Assembly (NCBI GenBank): GCA_018340375.1
Contig: JAFFJZ010000003.1
Span: 11,470,001 to 11,534,000 of the forward strand
Length of the DNA stretch: 64,000 nucleotides
From: Gonatopus flavifemur
Taxonomy: Eukaryota > Arthropoda > Insecta > Hymenoptera > Dryinidae
Reading direction: 5' to 3'
Part shown: positions 60,101-64,000 of the stretch, piece by piece
Numbering within the stretch: the stretch's first letter is position 1
Layout: every line of letters starts with the position of its first letter
Notes under the pieces: generated by a model
What the model was told of the DNA's origin: nothing
Databases searched by the model: none
The model's input: the letters and a program-made list of their open reading frames with translations, nothing else
Program-made: the position numbers and the translations under genes

Positions 60101-60857
60101 GAGATGAAAGAGATTATGATATTCCAATATCACCCGTTGAAATGAGAGAAAAGGAAAGAAAGAGCAGATTGGATTCAGAGCAAAAACTACGAAATTCATG
60201 AAATTTGAATCTTTTGCATACATCATATACTTTCTCACCTATTGTATACAAAGAAAATGTGAATGTGGTTCCACACGGATGTAGAATCAAATTTTTTGCT
60301 CCGCGTATGCAGAATACAGTTGGCGAAAAGAAGAGAGAGACATGAACGTCGAGGGAAGACGAAAGAGCGGAGACGAAGTTAGAAAGCTGAGTCGACGACT
60401 ATCTACTATGCGGAATAAAACGTGGAATATGTGCGAGAGGGAAAGAAGGGAATAAGAAAAGGTGAAGTCAAAAAACAAAAAGAGAATGCGGAAGAAGGTG
60501 CAAGGTAAGAGATTTCGTACGTCCGTCTCGACTCTACAGTGAACTGGGAGAATTGAAGAATTGAAAGAAGTCGAGTTTGACAGGAAAAAACAACGATTTT
60601 CCCGCATCGACATCTTTCGGGGAGCAAAGAGCGAAGGATTTTGGAAAAATATATATAATTATAGAAGGAGTTTCATATTGAAACGATGGAGAAAGAAATC
60701 AATCCATGCGTCAAAGAAGATTAAAAAATTCGCTGTCCTGTCTTCAAAATTGATCAAAGTTCAGTAGTTTGTAATTTCAAGCATTGGCATGTTGTTAGTC
60801 AAGTCTTGAGTCGATTCAAAAGATTCAGTCCTAACTTTTCTTTTCGATCTGAAACTA
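57115..60857. other. gene-free stretch with CT/GA tracts
   Basis: No gene is recognised. CT-rich tracts lie at 57430-57500, 58260-58330 and 58800-59040, with purine-only runs at 59337-59376 and 59660-59702. (ATCG)n at 59144-59176. An isolated octamer lies at 59423-59430. The 139-codon plus frame at 57345-57764 and its overlapping partners are on CT-rich DNA. Confidence 0.45.
59144..59176. repeat. (GATC)n tetranucleotide repeat
   Basis: CGATCGATCGATGGATCGATC-type repeat, slightly imperfect and largely self-complementary. Confidence 0.8.
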
Positions 60858-61025
60858 CACTGACAAAAAAACGACCTGGTTTGATCCATCAGAAAAATAC
60901 AAAAATTTGGTTCTTCAAACCTGAAGAAGGTAGTCAATTTTGGCATCAACCACTTTTTCTGGACATCAAAACTACATTTTCTGATGAGTAGCACCAGCTC
61001 CAACCAAGTCGTTTTTCTGTCAGTT
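60858..61025. mobile_element. 168-bp MITE with TA duplication
   Basis: The left end is CACTGACAAAAAAACGACCT then GGTT. The right end on the opposite strand is AACTGACAGAAAAACGACTT then GGTT. CATCAGAAAA also pairs further in. TA is present on both sides (60856-60857, 61026-61027), pointing to a Tc1/mariner-type origin. The paired 61- and 80-codon antisense frames over it are a consequence of the palindrome. Confidence 0.7.
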
Positions 61026-64000
61026 TATATAAAAATCCTCGAAGTTCAAGACCGGCTCATTATTGATAGATTTCTACTCACCATTAGTAACATTATCATT
61101 TCTAAATTTCTGCCAATTGTTCAAGGAATTTCAGGAAGTATTGGGTCACAGAGATAAAGACCCGAGTGAAAAATTTACCACTGGCACAAGACTGATTCAG
61201 CCCTGACGAAATTTGACTATAAAGCTTGAAATGATAACACTCTGAGCTCCAATTTTGACGCCTACAGCAACAACGGTGAACCATCGCTCACGTTAACCGC
61301 GTCCAGATTCGTAATATAATTCTCATTGAATCTATTATCTTCTAATTCCACACCCTCGAAGACCATTGATTTAGCGTTTATGCCACAATAAATGACGAAT
61401 CATTTTGTATTGTAATCAACGTAAAGTCACATTCATAGAAACATTAACCAGGATGGATACCGTTCATTCACCTGGAATTGATACCAAAATGAGAAATGAA
61501 AAAAGTAAGGAATGAAGCAAGAAGAAGAGATTTCATAAATCTGTCCATTTGAATAGAACATCGACAGTGGTAGAGACTCGAGAAAGAACTAGGTTCAGAA
61601 ACGCGACAGCGTTAGCGAGGAAAAAGAGGAGAAAAGAGAAACTCAAGAAAAAGAGAAGGACAAGAAAGTGGAGTGAGGTAACCCAATAGGAACGGCTTCA
61701 GCCAACGTCATTGGCAGAAGACGAGGCTGACGTCGACGACTCGACTCTGAAACGAAAAAGAACGGCTTAAAGTCGAATTCGAAAAAACGAAATAATCCTT
61801 CGACGTGGCTCAGTGAAGCTCAAGCATAGTCGTGTGATGTGAGATAGTATTTAAACCCACGATCTGGTTGACAGCGTTGAATTAGAAATTCAATATACGA
61901 ACATGTAGTTCGGAATAATGGAATTAAAGTATCATATATTAAGACTATGTCAAAACAACGCGCATAAAATGAAATAGCAATTGGTTGAACATTTCATCTT
62001 CTGTGAACTCCATACCAACTTCTATTGTATTTCCATTGTTCATCTTCACAATTCAGTCTAAGATTCATGCATGAAACGATGCTGTATTTTCGAGTGTTGC
62101 GCAGACTTGCTGGATCTATCTGTTTCTACTTATAGGTTCGAAGAATGGAAAGAAGATTCACTTCTCTATGCATGAGTAGGTATGCCCTGAGCGTGAAACA
62201 GATTCTTCAAATATAAGCATCTGTGTGGCATCTATTGAATTGTAATTGCATGATTTAGTTTCTCTTTTTACAGTACAAGATGTCCGAATGGCAGCAATTC
62301 ATAAACAAATGAGAATGCGGTACATGCTCTGATGAACGTAAAAAAAACTCTCTAGTTTAGGGCAAAGTACTGTGGACCAATTTCTTTTGGTCCCAAACAA
62401 ATTTTATTGCAACCAACCAAAAAGTTCCTCCGCGTTCATTCCAACCAAAATTTTGTTTGGCTGAAATAATGACTTTGCGAAATACATTATCCTTATATGA
62501 ATACCATATTTTTGCAATCTTTCTTCTATAGGAAAAGTTGTCTCCCACAAGTGCCTTTTTTTTTGTATAATTCTGAATGATAGTACAACAAGATAACGTA
62601 GAATGAAAATATTCAGCATCGAATAGTAAAAATGATTCAAAAACTTCGAATAATTCTTCTTCTGAAACCAGCATAGATTTGCATATTGGATTAACTTTTT
62701 GAAGAGCAAAAACAAACGCTTTTTCAATCTTTTCCCTGAAGATCTACCACTGAAGCAGGATACAGACAAATCAATCGAACTTTGATATACTTATTTTAAA
62801 TTCAACGTTGAATTAGGCACGTATCAAACAATTTGATAAAATATAAGAAAGTGAAATTTTATGATTCTTCTCTTCATTCTTCGATCAAAAACTACACGCA
62901 AGGAGATGAATATGCGCATACGTATGGCGTATGTGAACCGATTTGGAGGATGGAAAAGCGAGGGTGGGTACGTGTATGAGAGTTTCACGTCACTATGACG
63001 CACCCTTAGACTCCATCCTATTCCACGATTCTACTCACTCATTCCACTTTCGGCATCACCCAACGGGAGCCAACGGGACTTTTATTCCCTCCCTTCGTAT
63101 ATCCCAAGTCCCGACACTGACGTCCCGACATCCAAAACCCTCTTCTCTCTCTTTCCTCCTCTCTTCTTCCCATTTCACTTCACCCACTTTCATCCCCTGG
63201 TTCCTCTCTCGAGGTCGTCGCAGCGATGGTAGTGGTAGTGGCAGCAGCAGCAACAGCAGCGGCAGCAGGAGTAGTCTTTCTGACTTTCCTTTACCCCGCC
63301 GCTCTCCTCTTCAACCATCCATTTCATCCTCTTGCGTACATCCAATATTGTAGATATGTCCCGACTTCGTCTCAAGAGCCGTACACACGTACACAGTAAC
63401 ACACATGTATGGGAGGCACGTAAGGATATGCTCAGGTAATCGAAAAAATACATTTGATTTGTTAGAGGAGAAAAAACTCCAATTCATCTTCTGGGTGAAT
63501 CATGTATATTGCTGTATATTGTTATTAATGTTCATATTCTTAGAAGAAAATAGAATATCGATATCAGAATTCAAATTTTCTGTTCGGATTCAGTGAATAT
63601 TGAAGAATATTGGGACTCTTTTTTTATCATCGATGTCTCTCATGTTTTCGCCTTCTTCTTTCGTCCTTTTAGTTTGATTATTTCGAATTTTCAAATGGAG
63701 AGAAAGAGTTCGATGCAATGAACGCAATTTTTAAGGTGTCGATAGCAGGATTTGAAATTGTGTATCGTAAGTTCAACTTGATTGTCAAAATTGTATCCCC
63801 AGGAATTTAAAGTTGGGAATTCGACAGAAATTGAATGCCTTCCCCTTGTTTATTTCCACTCTTCCGTTAGAACTGTATTTGTTACTTTCACCTATCATAC
63901 ATGGGTCCGAATTTGTACTAGCTCATGGTTCTCAAGACTTGATGGAGGAATTGAGCTGAACGACTTAGAATTCGATTAACCCTTGTGGAAATATCTCTAC
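61026..64000. other. gene-free stretch with one CpG-rich block and microsatellite
   Basis: No gene is recognised. GATTTCTACTC near 61068 and CCCGAGTGAAAAATTTAC near 61163 resemble family C/H ends. 61560-61870 is CpG-rich with CCAAT (61683), ATTGG (61711), a CRE-like TGACGTC (61729) and a TATA-like TTTAAA (61850). This is a promoter-like combination, but no downstream exon is visible. 62390-62470 has CCAAAC/GTTTGG inverted words. The 136-codon frame at 62943-63353 starts at a TTG and ends in the AGC repeat. Confidence 0.45.
63226..63276. repeat. (GGTAGT)n-(AGC)n microsatellite
   Basis: GGTAGTGGTAGT followed by about eight GCA/AGC units. It explains the S/G-rich tail of the plus-strand frame and the C-rich minus-strand frame. 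Confidence 0.85.

Noticed and set aside
62943..63353. 136-codon plus-strand open frame
   Set aside because: It begins at TTG, not ATG, and its second half is serine/glycine from the AGC microsatellite.
1..64000. CRISPR arrays, prophage, bacterial operons, telomeric TTAGG repeats, snRNA or rRNA genes
   Set aside because: I looked for evenly spaced direct repeats, gene-dense ORF runs, telomere units and conserved RNA cores and saw none. The sequence is clearly eukaryotic non-coding DNA.

Overview
This is eukaryotic DNA, most likely from an insect. A hymenopteran (sawfly, wasp, ant or bee) is my best guess, but that is inference from style, not from a recognised gene. The points for it are an A+T-rich background (about 63 % by eye) broken by short CpG-rich blocks, long CT or GA tracts, many (TA)n/(CA)n and trinucleotide microsatellites, very many short inverted-repeat transposons, and one relic of an insect-style non-LTR retrotransposon.

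I find no intact protein-coding gene, no tRNA, rRNA or snRNA gene, no CRISPR array and no operon. The longest open frames (130-173 codons) are translations of CT/GA-rich or microsatellite DNA and match no family I know. The window reads as a gene desert or the inside of a very large intron. Small or non-coding exons could be hidden in it, and I cannot call them without transcripts or comparative data.

Layout. 1-8.5 kb is repeat-dense: a retrotransposon relic (1683-1880), a MITE nested in a MITE (1882-2350), then a run of inverted-repeat elements at 4.5-8.5 kb. 8.5-13.4 kb is mostly plain DNA with CpG-rich blocks near 9.6 and 10.9 kb and a CT-rich stretch with splice-like signals at 11.5-11.9 kb. 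13.4-16.5 kb holds four more inverted-repeat elements. 18.3-19.8 kb has another element and a degenerate long tandem repeat. 19.8-27.4 kb has CpG-rich and CT-rich blocks but few repeats. 28.8-30.5 kb is the best regulatory candidate: an RFX-type X-box followed by five POU octamers in under 800 bp. 30.8-31.6 kb is a cluster of three MITEs. 33.2-34.8 kb and 38.2-42.1 kb are again MITE-rich, including a 131-bp hAT-like element with an 8-bp target duplication. 42-48 kb and 49-60.8 kb are largely featureless apart from microsatellites, purine/pyrimidine tracts, a degenerate repeat near 48.1-48.9 kb and a 24-bp perfect palindrome near 57.1 kb. One more MITE lies at 60.86 kb.

The main biological content is therefore a fossil record of small non-autonomous DNA transposons. 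At least four terminus types recur: TA-flanked ends of the CACTG/CACGG type, ends of the CCC(G/T)AGTAGAAATC type, a GCAGCAGCGAAG type and a TAGTGTTTCG hAT-like type. Several pairs of copies act as each other's empty sites, which lets the order of insertion be read from this window alone.
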